Shown: positions 26,538 to 36,165, counted from the first letter of the stretch. The stretch is DNA of 64,000 bases from Burkholderia pseudomultivorans (GCF_001718415.1 NZ_CP013378.1:1364001-1428000); one strand, 5' to 3'. Numbers and translations: made by a program. The notes: generated by a model not told the origin, from the letters alone.

Positions 26538-27821
26538 ATGGATGCATCTCAACGCAACGATCTCACGGCTCCGATGAACTCGACACAAGCGGTGTTTCTG
26601 CATGCCGGATACGGCGCGGCCGACGGCTGGCTCTGGTCCTGCCTCCGGGATCTCGACGGCGTGACCGCCTATGACGAACCGCTGCGCGCGATGGTCGCTT
26701 CCCACGACGACGAAGGCGGCCCGGCCAACGGCGTCGCCGGCGTGGACGCGGCCGCAGCGCCGCTGCCGCATCCGGACATCGCCGATTCGCTGCGGCGCGA
26801 CGCACTCGGCCTGTCGCTCGTCGAGCTGGCGTTTTCGGCGAACCAGTTCGAAGATGCGACGCCCGAATACGCGAGCGACATCGAATACTTCCTGCGCATG
26901 CTGATGGCGCAGGCCTTCGATCGCGACCGCCTGCCGGTATTCCGGTTCGGCGAATCGCTCGGCCGCCTCGCCTGGATGCGCCGCACGTTTCCGGATGTCG
27001 TGCATGTCGTCGTCGCGCGCAATCCGCTCGTGCAGTGGCAATCCTGTCGCGACCGGTTCGTCATGCAGCGCGATGCGCACGGCATCGCACTGCCGTTTCT
27101 CGCGCTCGCATGCAGCCGCAGCGTGCCGGCTGCCGAACGCGTGATTGCCGGGCTGCGCATCGATCTACCCGACGACTTTCCATGCGTCGGCGACCGGACC
27201 GTCGATCGCTGCGCGGAATTCTTCAATGCACACGTGGCCTATGTCGGGCCGGCTTCGTCGTATCGCGCGTTTCTCGGCTGCTGGCTGCTCGCGATGCGGC
27301 ATGCGACGACGCATGCGGACGCGGTGTTCGATTGCGACCTGGCCATCCGCTCGCATGCGTACCTGCGCGCAGCCGAGGCGTGGATCGCGAACCTGACCGG
27401 ACTGACGCCGTCGATGCGCGCCGCGCACCGGAACCGCGCGGTGCGCGATTACGCGCCGCCGCTTCTGGAAGACGATGTCCATCTTGCCGCGATGGAGGTC
27501 GGCAAGTCGCTGGTGCGCGACGGCAACGCGCCGGTCGATGCGCTCGCGCTATGGGCGAGCAAGCTCGCCGAGGCGACGCTGAGCGCGCGCGCCGGCACCG
27601 GGCCCGGGATGACGCATGCGCAGGCGTGCGTCGATCAGGCGATACGCATCGTCGATCTCGCGGCGGCAGGCAGCTTCGGGTGCGATGCGGTGCTGGCGAG
27701 CGAGCTCGCGATGATGAAGGCCGCGCTCGGCGGTTGCGCCGAACAGGCGACCGAGCGGCGCGCGGGGCCGTGGTCGCGTCTGACGACTTCGGCCCGTCAG
27801 TTGCTGTCGATCAGGCGGTGA
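26538..27821 (+). CDS. Sulfotransferase-like protein
   Basis: About 427 residues. QAVFLHAGYGAADGWLWSCL then a conserved AYDEPLR resembles the 5'-phosphosulfate loop of PAPS-dependent sulfotransferases, and VVHVVVARNPLVQWQSCRDR resembles the 3'-phosphate strand and helix. The C-terminal 100 residues are extra. These loops are degenerate relative to classical enzymes, so activity is unproven. It would be cytosolic. The start is uncertain: ATG at 26538 lacks a good ribosome binding site, and an ATG at 26574 is an alternative. No sulfate-activation genes are adjacent. Confidence 0.65.
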   Translation: MDASQRNDLTAPMNSTQAVFLHAGYGAADGWLWSCLRDLDGVTAYDEPLRAMVASHDDEGGPANGVAGVDAAAAPLPHPDIADSLRRDALGLSLVELAFSANQFEDATPEYASDIEYFLRMLMAQAFDRDRLPVFRFGESLGRLAWMRRTFPDVVHVVVARNPLVQWQSCRDRFVMQRDAHGIALPFLALACSRSVPAAERVIAGLRIDLPDDFPCVGDRTVDRCAEFFNAHVAYVGPASSYRAFLGCWLLAMRHATTHADAVFDCDLAIRSHAYLRAAEAWIANLTGLTPSMRAAHRNRAVRDYAPPLLEDDVHLAAMEVGKSLVRDGNAPVDALALWASKLAEATLSARAGTGPGMTHAQACVDQAIRIVDLAAAGSFGCDAVLASELAMMKAALGGCAEQATERRAGPWSRLTTSARQLLSIRR

Positions 27822-27930
27822 GGCGCGGACGCGTTGCGGCGTCGTTGCCCGATCCGACCGACGACGACGGGCGACCGTAACGGGCGGCCCCTCGCAGGCC
27901 GGCGCCGGGAGCGCGCGCGGCACAAGGAAA

Positions 27931-27957
27931 GCCCGCTCCGCGACAAGCGAAGCGGGC
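27931..27957. terminator. Terminator between convergent genes
   Basis: GCCCGCT (27931-27937) pairs with AGCGGGC (27951-27957). Read on the minus strand it is followed by TTTCC, so it best serves the manganese catalase gene. Confidence 0.6.
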
Positions 27958-28039
27958 CATCGATCACGGCCGGACGCGGATTCTCCGTTCGGCGCGACGC
28001 GGCGTCCGGCTCCCGGAGCGGACGCCTGTCAGGCAGCGG

Positions 28040-28945
28040 TCATGCACCGTCCGGCTTGCGTTCGCCGGCGTCTTGCGGGACCGGCGCGCCGGCGCCGAGC
28101 TCCGCGCCGGTCATCGGATCGCTGTCCGGATCCGATGCGAGCCGCCGCGACATCGCGTCGATTGCCTCGGCCTGTTCGGGTTCGAGCATGCCCTCCGGAA
28201 TGCCGGTGCCGCCGTCGACCGCCGGTTCGGCCGAGCGGATTTCGAGGTCGTCGCCGCGATTCCACGGCCCGGGCAGCGGTTCCGCGTCCGGCTGCATCCG
28301 GAAGTAGACGCGATCGTAGGGCTCGACCGGCGGCAGCTTGCCCGGCGGGAAGTTGGCGGTGATCGCATACAGGGCCTTCTCGAACGACTTCTGGTGCGAC
28401 ACCTCGCGGGTCATCAGGAAACCCAGCGCGTCGCGAATGCCCGGATCGTCGGTCACGTTGATCAGCCGCTCGTAAATGATCTTCGCGCGCGCCTCGGCGG
28501 CGATGTTCGAACGCAGGTCGGCAGTCGGTTCGCCGATCGTGTCGATATAGGCGGCCGACCATGGCACGCCCCCGGAGTTGATCAGCGGCGAGCCGGCGCC
28601 GTACAGTACCTGGGTTACGTGGCTGTCGTTCCCGGCGCCGTGCAGCTTGCGGTACAGCTCGGCCTGCTCGTCGACCGCTTCGGCGAGCTCGCCCTTCGCG
28701 CCGCGGTTCAGCATCGCGACGAGCGAGCCGATCACCTCGAGGTGGCTCAGTTCCTCGGTCGCGATGTCGAACAGCATGTCCTTGCGGCCCGGATCCTCCT
28801 CGGTGACGGCCTGCGTGAAGTAACGCATCGCGGCGGCAAGTTCGCCCTGCGGTCCGCCGAACTGTTCGAGCAGCAGGTTCGCAAGGCCGGGATTCGGTGC
28901 ATCGACGCGCACCGTGTACTGAAGCCGTGTGTTGTGGATGAACAT
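28040..28945 (-). CDS. Manganese catalase
   Basis: 301 residues from the ATG at 28945 (GGAGG in ACGGAGGTGAC). It is a ferritin-like four-helix protein with the dimanganese ligands visible: E35, E65 and H68 (TEELSHLE), E151 (EARAKIIYERL) and H184 (REVSHQKSFEKAL). It disproportionates hydrogen peroxide without haem. The C-terminal extension (about 225-301) is acidic and probably wraps neighbouring subunits. It is divergent from the Mn-type Nramp gene at 29392, which would supply its metal, and belongs to the stress island up to 40.4 kb. Confidence 0.95.
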   Translation of the reverse strand: MFIHNTRLQYTVRVDAPNPGLANLLLEQFGGPQGELAAAMRYFTQAVTEEDPGRKDMLFDIATEELSHLEVIGSLVAMLNRGAKGELAEAVDEQAELYRKLHGAGNDSHVTQVLYGAGSPLINSGGVPWSAAYIDTIGEPTADLRSNIAAEARAKIIYERLINVTDDPGIRDALGFLMTREVSHQKSFEKALYAITANFPPGKLPPVEPYDRVYFRMQPDAEPLPGPWNRGDDLEIRSAEPAVDGGTGIPEGMLEPEQAEAIDAMSRRLASDPDSDPMTGAELGAGAPVPQDAGERKPDGA

Positions 28946-29391
28946 GTCACCTCCGTGGAAAGGGTTGCGCGACATTCGCGGTGGCGAAACAGCACGAAGC
29001 GATCCCACAGTGGACGGATGAGGGGCGGTGTCGGGCATGGGCGATGCTCGGGGGTCGCGCTGGTCGTCGCGCGCATTCGTGTCGGCTGCTGCCGTGAAGG
29101 CAAGGTCGGCTGTCCGAGGATCGGCGCTCATTCGGATGCGGGGCGGCTCGTCGTCGAGGCCGCCACGACGATCATCACGTTTGCGGTGGCGTCGTCGGCT
29201 GCGGCGGAAACCAGTCGGTGCCGGCGTCGCGCTGCCCCGGCGCGTCGATGTACTCGTCGCGGCGACGCGTCCGGCCAGCGGCCGCTCGACGGCGGCCGGA
29301 CCGCGGCGCGGATTGCCGGGCTTACAAGGGTTTGTCATTTTGGCTGCATCGGCGGCGCCGCGCGCAACGCCGATTTCTCGAGGGAGGGCGG
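28946..29391. other. Divergent control region, Mn catalase and Nramp
   Basis: 446 bp between two divergent manganese-related genes. It must hold both promoters. I looked for a Mn riboswitch (yybP-ykoY type) and a MntR/Mur-like dyad and saw none clearly. Confidence 0.4.
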
Positions 29392-30702
29392 ATGGCGACG
29401 CTCGACAGGAATGCGTTGACGGAGCGAACCGCAACCGGCATGCGCGACGTCTTTGCCGGCAGAAGCCGCGGACCGGGGGCGGCGTTCCTGTTCGCCGGCC
29501 CGGCGATCATCGCGTCGGTCGCCTATATGGATCCCGGCAATTTCGCGACGAACATCCGGGCCGGCGCGCAGTTCGGCTATGCGCTGCTGTGGGTCGTGTT
29601 GCTGGCGAACGTCATCGCGATGCTGTTCCAGGCGCTGTCGGCGAAGCTCGGGATCGCGACCGGCCGGAATCTCGCCGAACTCTGCCGCGCGTATTTCCCG
29701 CAGCCGGTGGTCGTCGGCATGTGGATCGTGAGCGAGTTTGCCGCGATGGCGACCGAGCTCGCGGAATTTCTCGGCGGGGCGATTGCGCTGTCGCTGCTGT
29801 TCGATCGGCCGACGCTCGCCGGCATGGGCGTGATGGCCGTCGCGACCTACGGCATCCTGCTGGCCGACCGCAACGGCTTCCGGCCGATGGAGATCGCGGT
29901 GGGCGTGCTGGTCGGCGTCATCGGGCTGTGCTATCTGGCCGAGATGTTCATCGCACCGGTCGCATGGGCCGAGGTCGGGCGGCATGCTGTCGTGCCGGCC
30001 TGGCCGCGCGGCGAGGCGCTGACGATCGCCGTGGGCATCGTCGGCGCAACCATCATGCCGCATGCGCTGTATCTGCATTCCGGGCTCACGCAGCGGCGCG
30101 TGGCGGGACTCGACGCGGCGCAGCGCCGGCTCATGGTGCGTTTTTCCAACTGCGAAGTCGTCGTTGCGTTGTCGGTTGCCGGCCTCGTCAACATGGCGAT
30201 GGTCGTGATGGCGAGCGCGGCGTTTCATGCCGGCTATCGCGATGTCGCCGAGATCGGGACTGCGTACCGGACGCTGACGCCGCTGCTGGGTACCGCCGCC
30301 GCCGCGTTCTTCCTGGTGTCGTTGATGAGCTCCGGCCTGTCGAGCTCGGTCGTCGGCACGATGGCGGGGCAGATGATCATGCAGGGCTTCGTCGGTTTCC
30401 GGATTCCCGTCTGGCTGCGCCGGCTCGTGACGATGGTGCCGGCGTTCGTCGTCGTCGCGCTTGGCGTCGATTCGACGCAGGCGCTCGTGATCAGCCAGGT
30501 CGTGCTGTCGTTCGTGCTGCCCGTGCCGATGCTTGCGCTGGTCTACTTCACCGGACGCCGGGACATCATGGGCGCATTCGCGAACGGGCGTGCGACGCAC
30601 TGGGCCGCGATCGGCGCGATGGTCGTCATTTGCGTGCTGAACGTCGTTTTGCTGGTGCAGCCCGTCTGCGCGCTGGTGCCGCATGTCTGCGCGAGGGTGT
30701 GA
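29392..30702 (+). CDS. mntH: Nramp-family Mn(II)/Fe(II) transporter (MntH type)
   Basis: 436 residues, start preceded by GAGGGAGGG. About 11 membrane helices. The canonical metal-site motifs are present: DPGN at 47-50 in helix 1 (AYMDPGNFATN) and MPH at 222-224 in helix 6 (ATIMPHALYLHS). These coordinate Mn(II) in proton-coupled Nramp importers. It is divergent from the manganese catalase, supporting a manganese-supply role under peroxide stress. Confidence 0.93.
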   Translation: MATLDRNALTERTATGMRDVFAGRSRGPGAAFLFAGPAIIASVAYMDPGNFATNIRAGAQFGYALLWVVLLANVIAMLFQALSAKLGIATGRNLAELCRAYFPQPVVVGMWIVSEFAAMATELAEFLGGAIALSLLFDRPTLAGMGVMAVATYGILLADRNGFRPMEIAVGVLVGVIGLCYLAEMFIAPVAWAEVGRHAVVPAWPRGEALTIAVGIVGATIMPHALYLHSGLTQRRVAGLDAAQRRLMVRFSNCEVVVALSVAGLVNMAMVVMASAAFHAGYRDVAEIGTAYRTLTPLLGTAAAAFFLVSLMSSGLSSSVVGTMAGQMIMQGFVGFRIPVWLRRLVTMVPAFVVVALGVDSTQALVISQVVLSFVLPVPMLALVYFTGRRDIMGAFANGRATHWAAIGAMVVICVLNVVLLVQPVCALVPHVCARV

Positions 30703-30747
30703 CTCGTTCGACGGACATTGCAAAAAAGGTCGCAGGACGCGGCGGCT

Positions 30748-31983
30748 TCAACGGTCGGCGCTGCCGAGCAGATGGCGTCGGCAATGTTCGAGATACGCCT
30801 CCTCGTGCGCGACGATCAGTTCGATGATGCTGCGCCACAGCCATGACGGCGCGTCGACCGTCTTCGGCCGCTGGCTGCGCAACTCGGTGCGCCACGCACG
30901 TTGCGTCGCGCGGTCCATCTGCGCGGCATGCGCACGGCCGATCACCAGCGCCAGATAGCGCGCGACTGCGACCGCGTCGGCTTCCGACAGCCGTTCCGCT
31001 TCCAGCTTAAGATCCTGCGGCATCAGTTCGCGCATGACGACGGATCGCCCGTCGAGGCGTGCCGCGCACATCCGGCTGCCGAGCATCGGCGACAAGTGCC
31101 GGGCGCCTTCGAGGACCCGTTGTGCGGGATCGCGCGGCATGCGCACGCCCGGATGCTTCGGCGCCTTGGCGGGCGCGGCCTCCTTGATGTCGATCAGGTA
31201 GGGCGGATGGCCGTCGGAGCAGGCGTCGTCGATATCGAGCATGACCGCGAAGCGGCGCCGGCCGAGCGAGCTGCAGCCCTTCACCCAATAGGCGGCGTCG
31301 AGCACCTTCATCCTGGCGTCGCTGCGCGTCGCACGGCTGAGTGCCGCGCCGATCGGGGAAACCGGCGTCGATTCGAACAGCGTATGGATGGCGCTCCGCT
31401 CCGGTTCGGACAGCGGCCAGAAGCGCTTGCCCAGCGGAATGTGCGGCGTGGCGTTGCGGATCGTCTGCCGGTCCAGCTTGCGCCACGATCGGTGCAGCGC
31501 GGCCTTTATCGCGATCTTCACGGCGGTCGGGCGCGGCATGCGGTCGAGCTCGGCGCGGCGCCGGCTGTCGAACGCGCGCTCGTATCCGTCGATCAGCGCT
31601 TCGATCATCCGCCACGTGATCACGCCCGGCAGATCGGAGCTGCGCGCCGCGGTCGCGAGCGAGAAGCCGAGACGCAGCACGTCGTGAACGGGATTGCCGA
31701 TCACGCTCTGGTCGAGATCGCGAATCTGCACGGCCACTTCGCCGGTCTTTGCCGCGACCGGCCCGAGATTGCCGAGATGACAGTCGCCGCCGATCCATAT
31801 CGCGGGGCCGTCGGGCAGCGTGCCGGCGCGGTGGTCCGCCAGCCATGCGTAGAAGCGCTCGGCGCTGCCGCGCGTGTACGAGTGGATCGAGCGCGCCATC
31901 TTGCGGCTGCGAAGGTTCGCGAGAATATGTGCGCGCTGCTCGCTGGACGGCAGCCGTGCCGATCCCGATGTTTTGCTTGCCAC
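30748..31983 (-). CDS. DUF2252 family protein
   Basis: 411 residues from a GTG with a strong ribosome binding site (AGAAGGAGAACC). Motifs WIGGDCHLGNLGPVAAKTGE and IRDLDQSVIGNPVHDVLRLG are the DUF2252 signature, which looks like an aminoglycoside-phosphotransferase/kinase-like catalytic loop (GDCHLGN) with a metal-binding DLD. The function of the family is not established. It lies 70 bp after the non-canonical Nramp gene in the same orientation, so the two are probably co-transcribed. Confidence 0.9.
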   Translation of the reverse strand: MASKTSGSARLPSSEQRAHILANLRSRKMARSIHSYTRGSAERFYAWLADHRAGTLPDGPAIWIGGDCHLGNLGPVAAKTGEVAVQIRDLDQSVIGNPVHDVLRLGFSLATAARSSDLPGVITWRMIEALIDGYERAFDSRRRAELDRMPRPTAVKIAIKAALHRSWRKLDRQTIRNATPHIPLGKRFWPLSEPERSAIHTLFESTPVSPIGAALSRATRSDARMKVLDAAYWVKGCSSLGRRRFAVMLDIDDACSDGHPPYLIDIKEAAPAKAPKHPGVRMPRDPAQRVLEGARHLSPMLGSRMCAARLDGRSVVMRELMPQDLKLEAERLSEADAVAVARYLALVIGRAHAAQMDRATQRAWRTELRSQRPKTVDAPSWLWRSIIELIVAHEEAYLEHCRRHLLGSADR

Positions 31984-32053
31984 GATAGGTTCTCCTTCTG
32001 ATCGGCGACCTTGCTTCGGAGCGGCGTCGTCGCGACGGCGAAGCGGAGCGGGT

Positions 32054-33346
32054 TCAACCCGGCACGAACACGCCCATTGCCGCGATCGCCATCGCCAACG
32101 TCGCGAGCCAGCCGCCCCAGGCCAGCGCGCCGGTGACGGCGAACTTGCCCATGATGCGCCCGCTGCCGGCCATCAGCATCATCACGACCATGATCGGCAC
32201 CGCGGTCACGCCGTTGATGACCGCACTCCAGTAGAGCGCGCGGATCGGATCGAAATGCATGAACGTGATCGCGACGCCGCCGATGATCGCCAGCGCGATG
32301 ACCGCATAGAATTCGCGCGCGACGCCGAACTGCAGCGCGAGACTGTTGCGCCAGCGGAAGGTGCCCGCGGCGGCATAGGCGGCCGAGCCCGCGAGCACCG
32401 GCAACGCCAGCAGGCCGGTGCCGATGATGCCGAGCGCGAACAGCACGTATGCGAAGTGGCCGCCGATCGGCTCGAGCGCCCGCGCGGCGTCCGCCGACGT
32501 CTTCACGTCGATGTGATGCAGGTTCAGCGTGGCGGCCGCCGTGAGCGTGATGAAGAATGCGATCACGTTCGATACGCCCATCCCGACCCACGTATCGAAG
32601 CTGATCCGGCGCAGCTGTGCGGGCGCCTGGTGCGGCGCGCCGCGCAGCGAGCGCTGCTCCGGCACGGCGCGCAGTTCCTCGACTTCCTGCGATGCCTGCC
32701 AGAAGAACAGATACGGGCTGATCGTGGTGCCGAGCACGGCGATCACCGTGGTGAGGTAGGCGGCAGAGAGCTGGATGTGCGGTCGCACGATCGCCCGCCC
32801 GACCTCGCTCCACGGGACGGGCACGATAAGTGCGACCGCGACGTACGCGAGCAGAACCAGCGCGGTCCATTTGAGCAGGCGGGCGTAGCGGTCGTACGGC
32901 ACGAAGATCTGCAGCGCCGCCGAGATGCCGCCGAGACACACGACGTAGAGCTGCTGCGGGCCGTGCAGCAGCAGGTCGACCGCCGCGCCCATCGCCGACA
33001 GGTCGGCCGCGATATTGATCACGTTCGCAACGATCAGCAGCACCACGGTGGCGTAGAGCAGCCAGGGCGGATAGTGGGCGCGCATGTTCGACGCGAGGCC
33101 CTTGCCCGTCACGCGGCCGATGCGCGCACTGACGAGCTGGATGGCCGTCATCAGCGGGTAGGTCAGCAACAGCGTCCACAACAGTTCGAAGCCGAACTGC
33201 GCGCCTGCCTGCGAGTACGTGCCGATGCCGGACGGATCGTCGTCGGCGGCGCCGGTGACGAGCCCCGGCCCGAGGCGCCGGAGCCACGAGGTGGCGCTCG
33301 GGTCCGTTTCGATCGGACCGGACTCGTCAATCTTGGTATCGCGCAT
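32054..33346 (-). CDS. Nramp-related transporter with non-canonical metal site
   Basis: 430 residues, start preceded by GGGAGGAACGCATC. The protein has the Nramp fold (about 11 helices), but the helix 1 motif is DDDPSGIGTYSQ (DPSG at 37-40, not DPGN), and helix 6 has TTISPYLFFWQASQE in place of the MPH motif. Loss of the methionine that selects soft metals points to a different substrate such as Mg(II) or an unknown cation. It heads an operon with the DUF2252 gene. This DPSG clade is common in bacteria and poorly characterised. Confidence 0.85.
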   Translation of the reverse strand: MRDTKIDESGPIETDPSATSWLRRLGPGLVTGAADDDPSGIGTYSQAGAQFGFELLWTLLLTYPLMTAIQLVSARIGRVTGKGLASNMRAHYPPWLLYATVVLLIVANVINIAADLSAMGAAVDLLLHGPQQLYVVCLGGISAALQIFVPYDRYARLLKWTALVLLAYVAVALIVPVPWSEVGRAIVRPHIQLSAAYLTTVIAVLGTTISPYLFFWQASQEVEELRAVPEQRSLRGAPHQAPAQLRRISFDTWVGMGVSNVIAFFITLTAAATLNLHHIDVKTSADAARALEPIGGHFAYVLFALGIIGTGLLALPVLAGSAAYAAAGTFRWRNSLALQFGVAREFYAVIALAIIGGVAITFMHFDPIRALYWSAVINGVTAVPIMVVMMLMAGSGRIMGKFAVTGALAWGGWLATLAMAIAAMGVFVPG

Positions 33347-33569
33347 GATGCGTTCCTCCCTTCGGGTTTGTTACGAGCGCAAGTCTCGTGCCTGCTCGAC
33401 GGAGGGTTTGCAAAGGCGAGAAACGCGTGCCGCTGGTTTTGGGAAGGGCAAGGTCGCTTGCGGAAGCTGGCGTGGAGGACCAAGGCGCCGCACGGCCCAT
33501 CAAGGATTCTCGCGACGCGGCGCCATGCAATAATCGTGGCTTTCATGCGAGGATGGATCGATTTCAGCC

Positions 33570-34007
33570 ATGACTGAACATCGCCACAACAGCTTCGACA
33601 TCAGAAGATTGGCGCCGCCCGAATGGGCACGTGCCTACCCGGTCGTCGCTCAACTCCGGGCGCTCGACGAAGCGGAATTCCTGGAGCGGGTCCGCCGGCA
33701 ATCGTATTCGGGCTACGAGCTGGTGGCGGCTTTCCGGGATGGAAAGATCATCGGCGTGATGGGCATGAGGCCCGTTCACACGTTGGCGCGCGGCGCGCAT
33801 CTTCATATCGACGATCTCGTGGTCGACGCGACGGGCCGAGGCAGCGGCGTGGGACGATCGTTGATGGAATATGCGGAAATCGACGCGCGTGCTCGCGGCA
33901 TGACCGCGATATTCCTCGACGCGCGGCCGGAGGCGATCCCGTTCTATGAGCGAGAGCAGTATGTGCCGCACCTCTCGCCGTCAATGAAGAAGATGCTGGC
34001 GCGCTGA
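33570..34007 (+). CDS. GNAT-family N-acetyltransferase
   Basis: 145 residues. The acetyl-CoA motif A is LHIDDLVVDATGRGSGVGRS (about residues 79-98), followed by LMEYAEIDARARGMTAIFLD and the C-terminal FYEREQYV. It transfers an acetyl group to an unknown amine. It is divergent from the Nramp-related gene, 223 bp apart, and not obviously in an operon. Confidence 0.88.
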   Translation: MTEHRHNSFDIRRLAPPEWARAYPVVAQLRALDEAEFLERVRRQSYSGYELVAAFRDGKIIGVMGMRPVHTLARGAHLHIDDLVVDATGRGSGVGRSLMEYAEIDARARGMTAIFLDARPEAIPFYEREQYVPHLSPSMKKMLAR

Positions 34008-34104
34008 GGCGAGGCAACCGTCACGGTCGCTGAAGCATCGCGCGCCGCGGCCGACCGGTTTCTCGGGCCGGGAAACCGGCGACCGGCATCCCGGCCTTAC
34101 GCCG

Positions 34105-34326
34105 TCACTGCCCCGACGCGGCCGCCGCGCTCGCCGCCTTGGCCTTCTTCGCTGCATGATGATGGCCGATCGCGCAGCCTGCCGCCGCGCCCACTGCGCC
34201 GTGATGACCTGCGACATGGCCCGCGACGCCGCCCACTGCCGCGCCTTTCAAACATCCCGCTGCCTGTGCAGAAAAGGATGCGGCGATCAGGATGACACTC
34301 GCTGCTGCAATCGAAAGGATCTTCAT
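34105..34326 (-). CDS. Small exported glycine-zipper protein
   Basis: 73 residues from the ATG at 34326 (AAGGTG upstream). The signal peptide MKILSIAAASVILIAASFSA ends QAAGC. The mature part GAAVGGVAGHVAGHHGAVGA has GxxxG zipper spacing with several histidines, then a Lys/Ala tail. Glycine-zipper proteins insert in or associate with membranes; similar small proteins are stress-induced in Burkholderia. The function is unknown. A TTG at 34332 could add two residues. Confidence 0.75.
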   Translation of the reverse strand: MKILSIAAASVILIAASFSAQAAGCLKGAAVGGVAGHVAGHHGAVGAAAGCAIGHHHAAKKAKAASAAAASGQ

Positions 34327-34461
34327 CGTCAATACACCTTATAAAGAGGTTTCCCGCGCGAGCCGATCCCGCGCAGGCGTTTATCAAAAATCACAAACAA
34401 CAGCCATCTCCTGCCGGTGCGGGCCCAGCCGCCTGCATATTTGCGCACTCGGCTGCGCGGC

Positions 34462-35589
34462 CTATCGCGACTGCGGCGACTCCGGGCCTGCAGTGCTCCC
34501 GGCCGGATGCGCGACGAGCGACGACCCGGATGTTTCATCGCGCGATGCGCTCACGAGGTCGTGAACGAAGCGCAGCTTCGTGACGACGGCCGGCGCCAGC
34601 ACGAACGGATACGCATCCGGCATGCCCATGCTGCGATTCAGGCTGTTGAGCGCATAGGTCAGCGGGAACCAGCGCCGCATCAGGTTGCCGAAGCTCGCCT
34701 CGTCGACGGAGGTCTGGTCCGACAGGGTCGGCAGGCTCGCGTCGTCGGGCGCGAGCACCAGGCCGCACGCGGTCGCCGTATCGAGCGTATCGACGATGTG
34801 CAGATAATGTGCCCACGTCTCCGCCCAGTCCTCGAACGGATGCATCGTCGCGTATTCGCTGACGTATGCGTTCTCCCAGCCTTCGGGCGAGCCGTTCGCG
34901 TAGTGCGCGTCGAGCGCCGCCTGGTAGTCGGAACGCTCGTCGCCGAAGCAGTGGCGAAACGGTTCGATCCATCGTGTGCCGCTCACCAGGCGCTCGAAAT
35001 AGTAATGACCGATCTCGTGCCTGAAATGGCCGAGCAGCGTGCGATACGGCTCGCGCATCTCGGAACGGATCCGTTCGCGCGCCACGTCGTCCGCCTCGGC
35101 CAGGTTGACGGTGATGAGACCGTTCGCGTGGCCCGTCATCACGGCTTCGGCGGGCGTGGACGCCTTGAACGCAAAGCTGATCCCGCGCTCCGGATGGGCC
35201 GCTCGCGATTCGACCGGCAGGCCCAGTACGAGCAGCGTGTATAGCAGCCGTCGCTTCGCCGATTCGAGCCGATACCAGAGCAGCCGGTTATCGGGAGACG
35301 CCAGGTTCGGTATCGTCTCGGTCAGCGCGCATGCCTGGCAGAGGGCATCGCCGCATGCGTCCGGAATCATCCAGTTGCAAACCTGTTCGATCGCGTAATT
35401 GCGGCATTGCCGATAAAGACGCCCGGCCGCCGCCGGATGCAGGCTGCGCCACCTGCCGTCGCCGACCGGTTCGAATGCCCCGATCTCGCCGACGTCCGGC
35501 AGATAGCCGAGCAACGCGTCGCAGCGCTCGCATTTCGTGTTCTCGAAGAACACCAGTTGCGAACATCGGCTGCAATGGAAGGTTTTCAT
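34462..35589 (-). CDS. Zinc-ribbon metallopeptidase (DUF2248/zinc_ribbon_10-like)
   Basis: 375 residues. The N-terminus is a zinc ribbon with CxxC pairs (C6/C9 and C20/C23), with further cysteines near 62-87. The catalytic zinc motif HEIGH is at 191-195, and a downstream acidic residue is in HPFEDWAETWAHYLH, as in gluzincin-like peptidases. No signal peptide is seen, so it is cytoplasmic. Relatives are annotated as putative zinc-binding metallopeptidases of unknown substrate. It is 62 bp downstream of the hemerythrin gene and likely in one transcript with it and katE. Confidence 0.87.
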   Translation of the reverse strand: MKTFHCSRCSQLVFFENTKCERCDALLGYLPDVGEIGAFEPVGDGRWRSLHPAAAGRLYRQCRNYAIEQVCNWMIPDACGDALCQACALTETIPNLASPDNRLLWYRLESAKRRLLYTLLVLGLPVESRAAHPERGISFAFKASTPAEAVMTGHANGLITVNLAEADDVARERIRSEMREPYRTLLGHFRHEIGHYYFERLVSGTRWIEPFRHCFGDERSDYQAALDAHYANGSPEGWENAYVSEYATMHPFEDWAETWAHYLHIVDTLDTATACGLVLAPDDASLPTLSDQTSVDEASFGNLMRRWFPLTYALNSLNRSMGMPDAYPFVLAPAVVTKLRFVHDLVSASRDETSGSSLVAHPAGSTAGPESPQSR

Positions 35590-35651
35590 GTGAGCGGTCA
35601 GCGTAAATGAATGCGGTGGTCATCCCGCGCCGCGACAAAGCGGCGCGACCG

Positions 35652-36107
35652 CTATGCGTCGGCGAGCGTCGCATGCATGCGAAGGTAGTCGGTCCGGTAA
35701 TGTTTCGCGAGCGCCGTCTTGTCGGATGCCCGCAGAATCTTTCCCGAGATCTGGAAGAAGATCTTCTCCTCTTCCTTCAGGTGATCGTGCAATTCGGCGG
35801 ACAGTTTCCTGACGGTCGCGAGCCACCCGCGCGAACCCGGATCGCGGCCGCGCAGGTCTTCGACGATTTCATCCATCCGGTGATGATCCGCGAGCGCGTC
35901 CCGGGAAGGGTGGAGGCCGCGATCGTCCATCAGCATCGGCACATACAGGAAGCGCTCCTCGGCCGCTTCGTGGGCGCCGAGTTCGATGCGCAACTGTTCG
36001 AACAGCGCGCCGCGCACTTCACCGGGCTGCGACCGCAACAAGCGGCGCATCAGCGAGCGCTGGATTTCGTGACTTTCGCGCAGCGCGTCGAATATCGTTT
36101 CCGCCAT
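35652..36107 (-). CDS. Hemerythrin HHE domain protein
   Basis: 151 residues, all helical. HHE-type diiron ligands appear in RESHEIQRSL, LGAHEAAEERFLY, ADHHRMDEIVED and LHDHLKEEEKIFFQ. Such proteins bind dioxygen or nitric oxide, or sense iron and oxygen. It lies between katE (59 bp upstream) and the metallopeptidase in the same orientation, consistent with a peroxide or iron stress operon. The start at 36107 has AAAGGG upstream. Confidence 0.9.
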   Translation of the reverse strand: MAETIFDALRESHEIQRSLMRRLLRSQPGEVRGALFEQLRIELGAHEAAEERFLYVPMLMDDRGLHPSRDALADHHRMDEIVEDLRGRDPGSRGWLATVRKLSAELHDHLKEEEKIFFQISGKILRASDKTALAKHYRTDYLRMHATLADA

Positions 36108-36165
36108 ACGAGACCCTTTATCTGATTCACGGGACGAGGCTCCCGAAGGAGCCTCGACATCGACA

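Noticed and set aside
28946..29391. Manganese riboswitch upstream of mntH
   Set aside because: I could not identify the conserved yybP-ykoY core; the gap is simply GC-rich.
28946..29434. N-terminal extension of the manganese catalase by about 160 residues
   Set aside because: The open frame is a product of GC richness; the ATG at 28945 has a strong ribosome binding site and matches the family's N-terminus.
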